From Candidatus Mediterraneibacter vanvlietii (GTDB taxonomy: Bacteria > Bacillota > Clostridia > Lachnospirales > Lachnospiraceae): a DNA stretch of 36,183 nt. The notes beneath the pieces were generated by a model. That model was not told the DNA's origin. It searched no databases and saw nothing but the letters and a program-made list of their open reading frames with translations. This document shows, piece after piece, positions 15,023-22,770 of the stretch. Every line of letters begins with the position of its first letter. The stretch's first letter is position 1. The stretch is taken from positions 1 through 36,183 of the forward strand of contig DXGZ01000096.1 of NCBI GenBank assembly GCA_019113645.1, in the 5' to 3' direction. A program made the position numbers and the translations under genes.

Positions 15023-15907
15023 ATGAGAAAATTAAAATTTAAGTACAGTATGGAACTGAAATTTTCATCTCCGGTGAGCAGACATTATTTTGCACTGCGC
15101 TGCGTCCCCGGGGATTCTTTGCGGCAGAAGATCACGGTGGCCGAATGCCGTGTGAGTCCTGCCGATTACACAAGTGCAGATAAAGACGGATTCGGGAACC
15201 TGAAGATCAGCGGCAGCTGCCGGAGATTACATGATATGTTCAGCTATTATGTCGCGGGTACAGCCGTTGTGCAGGGAATGACCGTGCAGAAATGTCCTCT
15301 TCATCCCATGTACCGGTATCCGTCAAAGTATACTGAACCCGGACCGGGAATCACTGCATTTGCAGAGAAAGTGTCACAGAAGTGTAAAAGACAGGGGACA
15401 GAGACAGCTATGGAGAGAGCAGTGTGCGCCATGCATGATCTGTATACCCGTTTTCAATATATCCCTGGCGTGACGGATATCGGGACAACTGCAGAACAGG
15501 CGCTCATGCAGGGAAAGGGCGTATGTCAGGACTATGCCCATATCATGATCGCAGTGATGCGTCAAATGGGAATCCCGGCAAGGTATGTAAACGGTCTGAT
15601 GATCGGGGAGGGAGCCACCCATGCGTGGGTGGAAATTTATACGGACGGCGGCTGGTACGGTCTGGACCCGACAAATGACCTGCATATCGATGATTACTAT
15701 ATCAAGCTCGCTCACGGGCGGGATTACGCGGACTGCGTGGTAGACAAAGGAATCTTTCTGGGAAATGCATCTCAGGAACAGAAAATATATGTGAATGTGG
15801 AGGAAATCAGTGATGGTAGAGACAGTAGTGTCAATGGAACTGCCGGTGGACGAGAAGCTGACGATCCGGAAAAACCGGATCATGCCGACACATCCCACAG
15901 GGGATGA
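15023..15907 (+). CDS. transglutaminase-like cysteine protease domain protein
   Basis: The 294-residue protein has an N-terminal beta-rich region (about 1-110, like the bacterial transglutaminase N domain) and a transglutaminase-like core with an intact triad: Cys168 in GKGVCQDYAH, His200 in GATHAWVE and Asp215 in GLDPTND. Bacterial members usually hydrolyse or transfer amide bonds and are standard companions of the ATP-grasp/alpha-E pair. ATG 15023 has AGAGG 7 bases upstream; longer starts run back into the alpha-E gene. The last ~30 residues (from DGRDSSVNG) are Asp/Gly-rich, look unconserved and are encoded over the next gene in another frame, an overlap of 95 bases. No signal peptide, so probably cytoplasmic. 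Confidence 0.88.
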   Translation: MRKLKFKYSMELKFSSPVSRHYFALRCVPGDSLRQKITVAECRVSPADYTSADKDGFGNLKISGSCRRLHDMFSYYVAGTAVVQGMTVQKCPLHPMYRYPSKYTEPGPGITAFAEKVSQKCKRQGTETAMERAVCAMHDLYTRFQYIPGVTDIGTTAEQALMQGKGVCQDYAHIMIAVMRQMGIPARYVNGLMIGEGATHAWVEIYTDGGWYGLDPTNDLHIDDYYIKLAHGRDYADCVVDKGIFLGNASQEQKIYVNVEEISDGRDSSVNGTAGGREADDPEKPDHADTSHRG

Positions 15908-16790
15908 AAAGAGGATCGCGATCGTGACGGGGACTCACGGAGATGAGCTGGAAGGCCAGTTCGTGTGTTATGAGCTGCTCAGAAGGCTGAAGGCGGAGCC
16001 GGGATATCTGAAAGGAATTGTGGACGTCTATCCGGCGCTTAATCCTCTGGGGATCGATTCGATCACAAGGGGAATTCCCATGTTTGATCTGGATATGAAC
16101 CGGATTTTCCCGGGCAATGAGGAAGGCCCCATGATGGAGTCTGTCGTGTACGGGCTCATGGAAGACCTGAAAGGCGCAGATCTGTGCGTGGATATCCATG
16201 CCAGCAATATTTTTCTGATGGAGCTGCCTCAGGTGCGGATCAATGAGCTCACGGCGGAAACCCTTGTCCCCCTTGCAAAGAAGATCAATGTGGACTTTGT
16301 CTGGGTTCATGCATCGGCCACAGTTCTTGAGTCCACTCTTGCTTACAGTCTGAACAGTATCGGAACCCCCACACTGGTCGTTGAGATGGGTGTAGGTATG
16401 CGGATCACAAAAGAATACGGATATCAGCTCGTGGAAGGAATCCTGAATGTGATGAAGGAACTGGGTGTCTGGGAAGGCGATGTGGGAGAAGTGCGGACTC
16501 CCATCGTATCTACGGACCGGGAGGTGGGATACCTGAACGCGGACAGTGCAGGGATCTATGTGCCCCATGTAAAGATCGGCGAACAGGTAGAAGAGGGAAC
16601 GCTTCTTGGAGAGATCTTAAATCCTCTGACCGGGGACGTGGAGCAGTCGGTGACAGCGCCGATCTCAGGACTGGTATTTACAAGGCGAGAGTATCCGGTT
16701 GTCTACAGCGGCTCACTGCTGGGAAGAATACTGGGAAGCAGCGACAAAGAAAAGGAGGCGGATGACAATGCGGAAGACGGAAATATATAA
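15813..16790 (+). CDS. M14 family AstE/AspA-like zinc deacylase (predicted active)
   Basis: The 325-residue protein is a succinylglutamate desuccinylase/aspartoacylase-type M14 metallohydrolase. Zinc ligands are His42 and Glu45 (GTHGDELEG) and His129 (VDIHAS); Glu191 (VVEMG) is the predicted catalytic base. Arg and Asn of DLDMNRIFPG would bind the substrate carboxylate. The C-terminal ~90 residues (GYLNADSAGIYVPHVKIGEQ, GEILNPLTGDV) form a lipoyl-like barrel. It should cleave an amide bond of a small acylated amino acid or peptide. ATG 15813 has GGAGGAA 7 bases upstream; ATG 15795 is an alternative. It overlaps the transglutaminase gene and the following M14 gene, so the operon is tightly coupled. 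Confidence 0.88.
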   Translation: MVETVVSMELPVDEKLTIRKNRIMPTHPTGDEKRIAIVTGTHGDELEGQFVCYELLRRLKAEPGYLKGIVDVYPALNPLGIDSITRGIPMFDLDMNRIFPGNEEGPMMESVVYGLMEDLKGADLCVDIHASNIFLMELPQVRINELTAETLVPLAKKINVDFVWVHASATVLESTLAYSLNSIGTPTLVVEMGVGMRITKEYGYQLVEGILNVMKELGVWEGDVGEVRTPIVSTDREVGYLNADSAGIYVPHVKIGEQVEEGTLLGEILNPLTGDVEQSVTAPISGLVFTRREYPVVYSGSLLGRILGSSDKEKEADDNAEDGNI

Positions 16791-17703
16791 GCTGGGATCA
16801 CCGTACCGGGAGGATCTCACCATCAGCGGCTACACTTTCGGACATGGGCGCAAATCAGCGTGTATCGTGGGAAGCATCCGGGGAAATGAAATACAGCAGC
16901 TCTACGTCTGCTCCCAGATCGTAAGGAAGCTGGAAGAGCTTGAGGCGTCCCACGCCATCGCCTCCGGCAAGGAGATCCTTGTGGTGCCTTCTGTCAATCA
17001 TCATGCCATGAACATAGGCAAGCGGTTCTGGCCGGTGGACAATACGGATATCAACCGGATGTTCCCGGGATACGATCAGGGAGAGACGACGCAGAGGATT
17101 GCGGACGGCGTATTCCGGACGGTAAAAGATTATGACTACGGCATACAGTTTGCAAGCTTTTACATGCCGGGAGACTTTATCCCACACGTCCGTATGATGG
17201 ACACGGGCAGGCAGAACACCAGCCTTGCCGGGCTGTTCGGACTTCCCTATGTAGTGGTGAGAAAGCCAAAGCCTATAGATACGACCACATTGAACTATAA
17301 CTGGCAGATCTGGGATACCAACGCATTCTCCCTGTATACGATGGAGACAGACTTTATCGATGAAGCATCTGCCCAGCAGGCAGTATCCGCAGTGCTGCGT
17401 TTCCTGACCAGAATGGGTATTCTGAAATACAACAGCCATAACGGATACATCTCTACGGTGATCGGCGAGGAAGAACTGGCATCCGTGCGGACGGCTTCAG
17501 GCGGCATATACAGAAGACTGTGCCATCCCGGAGACGAAGTGCGGATGGGAACACCCCTTGCAGAGATTGTCCATCCCTACGAGGGGAATGTGATCTCCAC
17601 GGTGCTTTCTCCGACAGAAGGGATCGTGTTCTTCACACATAAGAAACCCCTCGTGACGGAGAATGAAGTGATATGTAAGATCATACGCAGGCTGCATGCA
17701 TAA
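16768..17703 (+). CDS. M14 family AstE/AspA-like protein, degenerate zinc site
   Basis: The 311-residue protein is a paralogue of the preceding gene: NTDINRMFPG matches DLDMNRIFPG, and the C-terminal GIYRRLCHPGDEVRMGTPLA matches its barrel domain. The metal site is altered, however: GTHGDE becomes GSIRGNE (Arg38 for the first His) and VDIHAS becomes YGIQFAS (Gln127 for the third ligand), while Glu41 is kept. It may be a non-catalytic partner or use a different chemistry. ATG 16768 has AGGAGG 9 bases upstream and lies inside the previous gene. It ends the operon, with a terminator-like hairpin right after. Confidence 0.87.
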   Translation: MRKTEIYKLGSPYREDLTISGYTFGHGRKSACIVGSIRGNEIQQLYVCSQIVRKLEELEASHAIASGKEILVVPSVNHHAMNIGKRFWPVDNTDINRMFPGYDQGETTQRIADGVFRTVKDYDYGIQFASFYMPGDFIPHVRMMDTGRQNTSLAGLFGLPYVVVRKPKPIDTTTLNYNWQIWDTNAFSLYTMETDFIDEASAQQAVSAVLRFLTRMGILKYNSHNGYISTVIGEEELASVRTASGGIYRRLCHPGDEVRMGTPLAEIVHPYEGNVISTVLSPTEGIVFFTHKKPLVTENEVICKIIRRLHA

Positions 17704-17706
17704 CGA

Positions 17707-17743
17707 AAAAAGTGGGGCTGTCGGAAAATAGATAGTCCCTTTT
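17707..17743 (+). terminator. terminator of the ATP-grasp operon
   Basis: AAAAAG(T)GGGGCT pairs with AGTCCCTTTTT across a 14-base loop, with one bulged base and one G-U pair, ending in five T. It begins a few bases after the last gene of the operon. The stem is imperfect but positioned as expected. Confidence 0.55.
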
Positions 17744-17800
17744 TCGGTCACGGTGATGATCCGTATTGCATGTCCCCGGGAAGAATTGAGAAATTCAGAG

Positions 17801-17995
17801 TTACAGACAGCATTCGCATAGATATTCCAGGATCGTATCAATTCCCATAAGATCAAAATTGCGATAGAGATTATTTAATTCATTCTCGTCTAACAGGGAC
17901 AGACGCCGGCTTAGTCTGTCACGCTCTTCTTTTGTCGGAGTAAACAGGATTTCAATTCGGTCCATGATTTCCAGATAACAGGCTTCTTTACTCAT
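17801..17995 (-). CDS. small acidic hypothetical protein
   Basis: The 64-residue product (starting MSKEACYLEIMDRIEILFTP) is helical, acidic and ends in a cysteine pair (EYLCECCL). I do not recognise a family. ATG 17995 is chosen because ACGGAGAAA lies about 9 bases upstream; a longer frame from 18058 has no better signal. An inverted repeat TGTATT-GAT-AATACA at 18026-18040 lies just upstream and could be an operator. It is convergent with the ATP-grasp operon and divergent from the XRE-Uma2 gene. Confidence 0.5.
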   Translation of the reverse strand: MSKEACYLEIMDRIEILFTPTKEERDRLSRRLSLLDENELNNLYRNFDLMGIDTILEYLCECCL

Positions 17996-18119
17996 TTTTG
18001 TTTTCTCCGTTTCCTTCCTTAATACTGTATTGATAATACAAAAGAACTGTGTCAGCAATATGATGCTTTAATGAAAATTGAAAGAAGCAATTGAAATTTA
18101 CCGTAAACGGATGAAAAGG

Positions 18120-18148
18120 TTGACAATTATCAAAAACGGGTATATCCT
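18120..18148 (+). promoter_or_regulatory. probable promoter of the XRE-Uma2 gene
   Basis: TTGACA at 18120-18125 is followed after 17 bases by TATCCT at 18143-18148, about 30 bases upstream of the start codon. The -35 is perfect and the -10 only fair. Confidence 0.45.
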
Positions 18149-18179
18149 AAATGCAGAATAGGAAGGGGGGAACCGCTTT

Positions 18180-19064
18180 ATGCTTTATGAGAACCTGAAT
18201 CAGCGGAAGAAAGAACTGGGACTTACAACAGAACAGCTCTCCCAGCTGTCGGGAGTGCCGGTGGGAACGATCAATAAGATCTTAAGCGGGGAGACGCGTT
18301 CTCCGCGATATGATACGCTTCGTGCTCTTGAGGATGTCTTGTATGGCGCTGCAGGCAGCGGGAACCTGGAACCTGATCCCGGCAGAAGCATCTATGATAC
18401 AGCTTATGACCGGACAGACAGTTTATGGGCAAAAGCCGGCGATGAGGCATATCGGAATCTGCCGGATGCTGTCAGAGAAGCGGCTGCTCCGTATGTTACG
18501 AAAAGACAGGGAGAATATACGGCAGACGATTACAGGAAGCTGCCCGAAGATGTCCGGGCGGAGCTGATCGACGGCGTGCTTATTTTTCTCGAAGCTCCTA
18601 CATTTACTCATCAGGAGCTGGTGACAGAAATTTTGCTGGATTTTGGGCTTTATATCCGAAAAAACAAGGGCCCCTGCCGTGTGCTTGCGTCGCCTCTGGA
18701 TGTGCAGATTGACTGCGATGACAGAACGATCGTGCAGCCGGATATCGCTCTGATCTGCAATGAGGAAAGGATCACGCGGAAAGGAATCTACGGGGCACCG
18801 GACTTCTGCATTGAGATCGTTTCGGATCCCAGCCGGAAGAGGGACTACGGGATTAAGGTGCAGAAGTATATGAATGCCGGCGTGCGGGAATACTGGATCG
18901 TGGACCGAAAGAGAGAAAAGATCGTATGCTATTGGTTCGAGGGTGAGGATGCTCCGGAAATCTCGATGTATACGTTCCGTGATAAAGTGCCTGTGAGGAT
19001 TTATGACGGACAGCTTGAGATCGACTTCCCGGGAATCATGCAGCGCTTGTGGAAAGAAGAGTAA
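18180..19064 (+). CDS. XRE helix-turn-helix fused to a Uma2-type endonuclease-like domain
   Basis: Residues 1-60 form a Cro/CI-type helix-turn-helix (TTEQLSQLSGVPVGTINKIL, SGETRSPRYDTLRALEDVL). After a linker, residues ~105-290 form a Uma2/DUF820 domain of the PD-(D/E)XK superfamily: ELIDGVLIFLEAPTFTHQ, IVQPDIALIC, GAPDFCIEIVSDPSRKRDYG and VREYWIVD. The Asp of QPD and the Glu of IEIVS are the expected metal ligands. Uma2 proteins are numerous, often in multicopy, without firm function. Fusion to a DNA-binding domain suggests a site-directed nuclease or a regulator. GGAAGGGGGG precedes the ATG. The 294-residue protein looks intact and is monocistronic. Confidence 0.85.
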   Translation: MLYENLNQRKKELGLTTEQLSQLSGVPVGTINKILSGETRSPRYDTLRALEDVLYGAAGSGNLEPDPGRSIYDTAYDRTDSLWAKAGDEAYRNLPDAVREAAAPYVTKRQGEYTADDYRKLPEDVRAELIDGVLIFLEAPTFTHQELVTEILLDFGLYIRKNKGPCRVLASPLDVQIDCDDRTIVQPDIALICNEERITRKGIYGAPDFCIEIVSDPSRKRDYGIKVQKYMNAGVREYWIVDRKREKIVCYWFEGEDAPEISMYTFRDKVPVRIYDGQLEIDFPGIMQRLWKEE

Positions 19065-19088
19065 AAGGGGGCCGCAAAGCCCCTTTTT
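19063..19088. terminator. bidirectional terminator between XRE-Uma2 and hcp
   Basis: AAAAGGGG and CCCCTTTT(T) form an 8-bp stem around a 9-base loop, with T runs on both strands. It sits between two convergent genes, so it can stop transcription from both. Confidence 0.7.
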
Positions 19089-19097
19089 AAAATGATA

Positions 19098-20690
19098 TTA
19101 TCCGAGTATCTCCTTGAGATCCTGCTCCGGTGTTGTGGTCGGGCGGATTCCGTAATTCTTCACAAGAAAATCAAGCACGCCGGGTGACAGGAACGCCGGA
19201 AGCGTGGGTCCGAGATAAATATTCCGAATACCCAGGTGCAGGAGTGTCAACAGGATACAGACAGCTTTCTGCTCATACCAGGACAGCACCAGTGTCAGCG
19301 GCAGGTCGTTGACGCAGCAGTCAAACGCATCCGCCAGAGCAAGGGCAGCACGGATTGCACTGTATGCATCGTTGCACTGCCCCATGTCCATGATCCGTGG
19401 AAGTCCGCCGATGGTACCCAGATTAAGGTCGTTGAACCTGTATTTTCCGCAGGCGAGAGTGAGCACTGCCGTATCAGACGGTGTCTGCTTTACAAAATCT
19501 GTATAATAGCTGCGGCCTTTTCTCGCTCCGTCGCATCCGCCTACAAGGAAAATGTGCCTTAAGGCGCCGCCTTTTACTGCATCTACGATCGTACCTGCGG
19601 CGGATAATACGGTATTGCGCGCAAATCCTGTGGTGACAGTTTTTCCGCCGTTGATTCCGGTGAAGTCCTGGTCTTCCGGGTAGCCGCCCAGTTCCAGAGC
19701 TTTTTCGATGACAGGTGTGAAGTCTTTATCTTCTCCAATGTGGATAACTCCCGGATAAGAGACAACTTCTGTTGTAAACACACGGTCCGCATAACTTGCT
19801 TTCGGCGGCATCAGACAATTGGTCGTAAACAGGACCGGAGCAGGAATGTTAGCAAATTCTTTCTGCTGATTATGCCATGCGGTGCCGAAATTCCCTTTCA
19901 GATGCGGGTAAGCTTTCAGTTTCGGATATGCGTGTGCCGGAAGCATCTCGCCGTTGGTATAGATATTGATCCCTTTCCCTTCTGTCTGTTCCAGAAGAAG
20001 CTGCAGGTCTTTCAGATCGTGCCCGCTGATCACGATAAACGGTCCTTTCTCCACTGTAAGTGGCACGGTGACAGGAATCGGATCCCCGTAGCACTCAGTG
20101 TTTGCCTGATCCAGAAGCGCCATACATTTCAGATTGATCTCGCCCACTTTCATTACAATGGGAAGAAGCTGCTCCATGTTCAGATCTTCGCCGATGGCGA
20201 ACATTCCTTCATAGAAGAAAGCGTTGACTTCTTCATCAGAATAACCCAGTACCATTGCGTGGTACGCATATGCCGCCATTCCTCTGAGACCGAACAGAAT
20301 CAGGGATTTCAGAGAGCGGGTATCCTCGTCTGCATTCCAAAGCAGCCTCATATCGTAATCCTCTGTCCTGCCGCATGGCTGGGCGCAGTCTCCGCATCCG
20401 GGGAGGAGGGCGTTTTTCTCTCTTGTTACATTTTCAATCTGTTGACAGATCGTCTCCTCGTTAAAGTTTACATTGGTGATCGTTGTAAACAGCCCCTCGA
20501 TCATTGCCTGATGAGTGGACGAAGAGGGCGTATTTCCGCTGGCTGCCCGTGCAAGGCCGATCAGGGCGCCTGTAAGTTTATCCTGCAGTCCGGCCACATC
20601 TGCGCTCTTTCCGCAGACTCCGGCTTTGCCGGTGCATCCGGTACATCCTGCAGTCTGTTCACACTGAAAACAAAACATATTATCTGACAT
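19098..20690 (-). CDS. hcp: hydroxylamine reductase (hybrid cluster protein)
   Basis: The 530-residue protein begins MSDNMFCFQCEQTAG and continues with further cysteines (CTGCTGKAGVC) that bind the N-terminal iron-sulfur cluster. Hybrid-cluster ligands follow: ISGHDLKDL, TTNCLMPP, VGGCDGARKGRSYYTDF, ACGKYRFN. Hcp reduces hydroxylamine or nitric oxide and protects anaerobes against nitrosative stress; it acts in the cytoplasm. The second ATG (20690) is preferred because AGGAGG lies 8 bases from it and only 2 bases from ATG 20696. The gene is divergent from a Crp/Fnr-type regulator at 20838, a classic pairing. Length is as expected for Hcp. Confidence 0.95.
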   Translation of the reverse strand: MSDNMFCFQCEQTAGCTGCTGKAGVCGKSADVAGLQDKLTGALIGLARAASGNTPSSSTHQAMIEGLFTTITNVNFNEETICQQIENVTREKNALLPGCGDCAQPCGRTEDYDMRLLWNADEDTRSLKSLILFGLRGMAAYAYHAMVLGYSDEEVNAFFYEGMFAIGEDLNMEQLLPIVMKVGEINLKCMALLDQANTECYGDPIPVTVPLTVEKGPFIVISGHDLKDLQLLLEQTEGKGINIYTNGEMLPAHAYPKLKAYPHLKGNFGTAWHNQQKEFANIPAPVLFTTNCLMPPKASYADRVFTTEVVSYPGVIHIGEDKDFTPVIEKALELGGYPEDQDFTGINGGKTVTTGFARNTVLSAAGTIVDAVKGGALRHIFLVGGCDGARKGRSYYTDFVKQTPSDTAVLTLACGKYRFNDLNLGTIGGLPRIMDMGQCNDAYSAIRAALALADAFDCCVNDLPLTLVLSWYEQKAVCILLTLLHLGIRNIYLGPTLPAFLSPGVLDFLVKNYGIRPTTTPEQDLKEILG

Positions 20691-20762
20691 TTCCATAACC
20701 TCCTGTCAGCGCCGGCCGCATTTTTGTCTGTATACCGGCACTGTAATTGATTTCTGTATTGC

Positions 20763-20825
20763 ATCGTTTGACGATGTATTCTGAGCATAGTACAATGTTT
20801 AAAACAAGACGGTTGTAAATACAAC
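20763..20825 (+). promoter_or_regulatory. crp-type promoter and candidate operators between hcp and its regulator
   Basis: TTGACG (20768-20773) and TACAAT (20791-20796), 17 bases apart, form the promoter of the regulator. The inverted repeat CATCGT-TTG-ACGATG overlaps its -35 element. A second perfect repeat GTTGTA-AA-TACAAC at 20812-20825 lies between promoter and gene. Both are dyad sites of the size bound by Crp/Fnr dimers; which one the regulator uses is not readable. Confidence 0.5.
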
Positions 20826-20837
20826 AGAAAGGTAATT

Positions 20838-21497
20838 ATGAAAAAATATTTATCACTACTAAAAAATTCAAAGCTGTTTCAGGGAATCAGTGAAGATGAA
20901 CTTACATCTATGCTGGACTGTTTATCCGCAGTCACGCGGAGTTATCATAAGGGAGAGAACATCTTCAGTAGGGGAGAGCGCATTGACAGTGTGGCGTTGC
21001 TTCTGGAGGGATGTATCCATATTCAGAAAGAAGATTACTGGGGGAATCTGAGTATCCTCAGCGAGATTTCAGAAGGAGAAATATTCGGTGAAGTGTATGC
21101 CTGCCTCGGGAGCTATGAATTAATGAATAATGCGGTTGCTGTAAAACCGAGTAAAGTGCTCTTCCTGGATGTGAAGCGGATTCTCACCATGTGCCCGTCG
21201 GCCTGTCAGTTCCACGGGCGGCTGATCCGCAATCTGCTTACTGTGCTCGCTCAAAAGAATAAAATGCTAACCCAGAAGCTGGAGCATATGTCCAGAAGAA
21301 CGACAAGGGAAAAGCTTCTCTCTTATCTGTCAGAGCAGTCCCAGAGAGCCGGAAGCCCGGTATTTGATATCCCCTTTAACCGGCAGCAGCTCGCGGACTT
21401 TCTCTCCGTGGACCGGAGCGCCATGTCCGCAGAGCTGTGCAGGATGCGGGATGAGGGGATACTGTCCTTTGACAGAAATCACTTTGTACTGGAATGA
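20838..21497 (+). CDS. Crp/Fnr family regulator, probable HcpR-like regulator of hcp
   Basis: The 219-residue protein has an N-terminal cyclic-nucleotide-binding-type beta barrel (YHKGENIFSRGERIDSVALL, GEIFGEVYACLG) and a C-terminal Crp-type winged helix (RQQLADFLSVDRSAMSAELC followed by RMRDEGIL). It lacks the N-terminal Cys cluster of Fnr. Clostridial hcp genes are commonly preceded by such a divergent regulator responding to nitrosative stress, so control of hcp is the likely role; the effector is inference. AGAAAGGTAAT gives the ribosome binding site. Length is normal. Confidence 0.88.
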   Translation: MKKYLSLLKNSKLFQGISEDELTSMLDCLSAVTRSYHKGENIFSRGERIDSVALLLEGCIHIQKEDYWGNLSILSEISEGEIFGEVYACLGSYELMNNAVAVKPSKVLFLDVKRILTMCPSACQFHGRLIRNLLTVLAQKNKMLTQKLEHMSRRTTREKLLSYLSEQSQRAGSPVFDIPFNRQQLADFLSVDRSAMSAELCRMRDEGILSFDRNHFVLE

Positions 21498-21540
21498 CAG
21501 AACTGAAGAGCAGACAGAACAGTCAGATCGGACTGCCCGG

Positions 21541-22770
21541 TCAGAAGGATATCTGTTCTGCATATATTTTCACAAGTTCCAGTGCAACCGCACACGCTGC
21601 GTCCATACCTTCGACTGTGATATGCTCATATGGCCCGTGATATCCGTGACCACCGGTTCCCAGGTTGGGACAGGGCAGTCCTTTGAAGCTTAACTGGGCG
21701 CCGTCTGTGCCGCCCCGGATTGGGAGGATCAGCGGTGTGACGCCTGCATTCCGGCAGGCTTTTTTCGCATTCTCGATTAAGTGCATACAGCCGGAGATGA
21801 TTTCGGCCATGTTGCGGTACTGGTCTGTTATGGTGAGGGCAGCAGTGCCGCGTCCCCATTTCTGATTGATCTTTTTCTCTATATTCCGCAGTGTCTCTTT
21901 GCGCTCTTCAAATTTCGCTGCATCATGATCCCGGATGATATACCGGAGTACTGCATTTCCCACATCACCTTTCATGTCAATGAGATGATAGAAGCCCTCG
22001 TATCCGTCTGTATCACGCGGCGTTTCTCCCTCGGGCAGCATGGAGTTGATCTCCATGGCCACGAGAGAAGCATTTACCATAACATCTTTGGAAGAGCCCG
22101 GATGGACATTTACGCCATTGATCTGGAATTCCGCTTTGGCGGCGTTGAAGTTCTCATACTGGATCTCACCTTCCGTGTCGCCGTCCAGTGTATAGGCAAA
22201 GTCGGCGTCGAATTCTTCCACATCAAAATGAGCGGCACCCATGCCAATCTCCTCGTCCGGAGTAAAGGCGATGGAAATGGGACCGTGAGGGATATTTTCA
22301 TCCAGAATCCGCTCTGCCATGGTCATGATCTCGGCGATTCCCGCCTTGTCGTCTGCCCCGAGGATCGTAGTCCCGTCGCTTGTAATCAGAGTGCGGCCTT
22401 TTAGGTCTTTTAAGTGCGGGAACATATCCGGCGACAGGACGTGGCCGCTTGTGCCAAGAGGCAGTTCCCGGCCGTTGTAATCCTCGTGAATCTCGGGGAT
22501 GATCCGGTGGTCACAGAAGTCGGATACTGTGTCCAGATGTGCGATGAATCCGAGTTTCGGCCGGTCTTCATAGCCCAGTGTGGCGGGAATATGAGCGTAC
22601 AGGTAGCACTGGGTGTCCACTTTCACGTCCGTGATTCCCATTGTAAAAAGCTCCCGGTACAGATGCTGTGCCAGCTCAAACTGGCAGGCGGAGGAGGGCA
22701 CGGTGCCGCTCTCTTCGTCGCTGGGAGTTCTGATTGCTGCGTATTTTAATAATCTCTCGAATGCTTTCAT
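21541..22770 (-). CDS. pepT: peptidase T (tripeptide aminopeptidase)
   Basis: The 409-residue protein is a full-length M20B peptidase T. Visible sites are FIAHLDT (metal His and catalytic Asp), LGADDKAGIA (bridging Asp), FTPDEEIGMGA (catalytic and metal Glu), YTLDGDTEGE (metal Asp), INGVNVHPGSSK and the terminal GTGGHGYHGPYEH. It releases N-terminal residues from tripeptides in the cytoplasm using two zinc ions. Its ATG overlaps the stop of the upstream rrf2 gene by four bases, so the two are translationally coupled and share the structured leader ahead of rrf2. Confidence 0.95.
   Translation of the reverse strand: MKAFERLLKYAAIRTPSDEESGTVPSSACQFELAQHLYRELFTMGITDVKVDTQCYLYAHIPATLGYEDRPKLGFIAHLDTVSDFCDHRIIPEIHEDYNGRELPLGTSGHVLSPDMFPHLKDLKGRTLITSDGTTILGADDKAGIAEIMTMAERILDENIPHGPISIAFTPDEEIGMGAAHFDVEEFDADFAYTLDGDTEGEIQYENFNAAKAEFQINGVNVHPGSSKDVMVNASLVAMEINSMLPEGETPRDTDGYEGFYHLIDMKGDVGNAVLRYIIRDHDAAKFEERKETLRNIEKKINQKWGRGTAALTITDQYRNMAEIISGCMHLIENAKKACRNAGVTPLILPIRGGTDGAQLSFKGLPCPNLGTGGHGYHGPYEHITVEGMDAACAVALELVKIYAEQISF

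Noticed and set aside
15831-16568. 245-codon minus-strand frame opposite the first M14 gene
   Set aside because: Antisense to the zinc-binding motifs of the M14 gene and without a start signal.
19740-20687. Long plus-strand open frame of 315 codons opposite hcp
   Set aside because: It is fully antisense to the well-supported hcp gene and its translation shows no domain, being a codon-bias shadow.
21781-22404. 207-codon plus-strand frame opposite pepT
   Set aside because: Antisense to conserved peptidase T motifs and with no recognisable domain or ribosome binding site.
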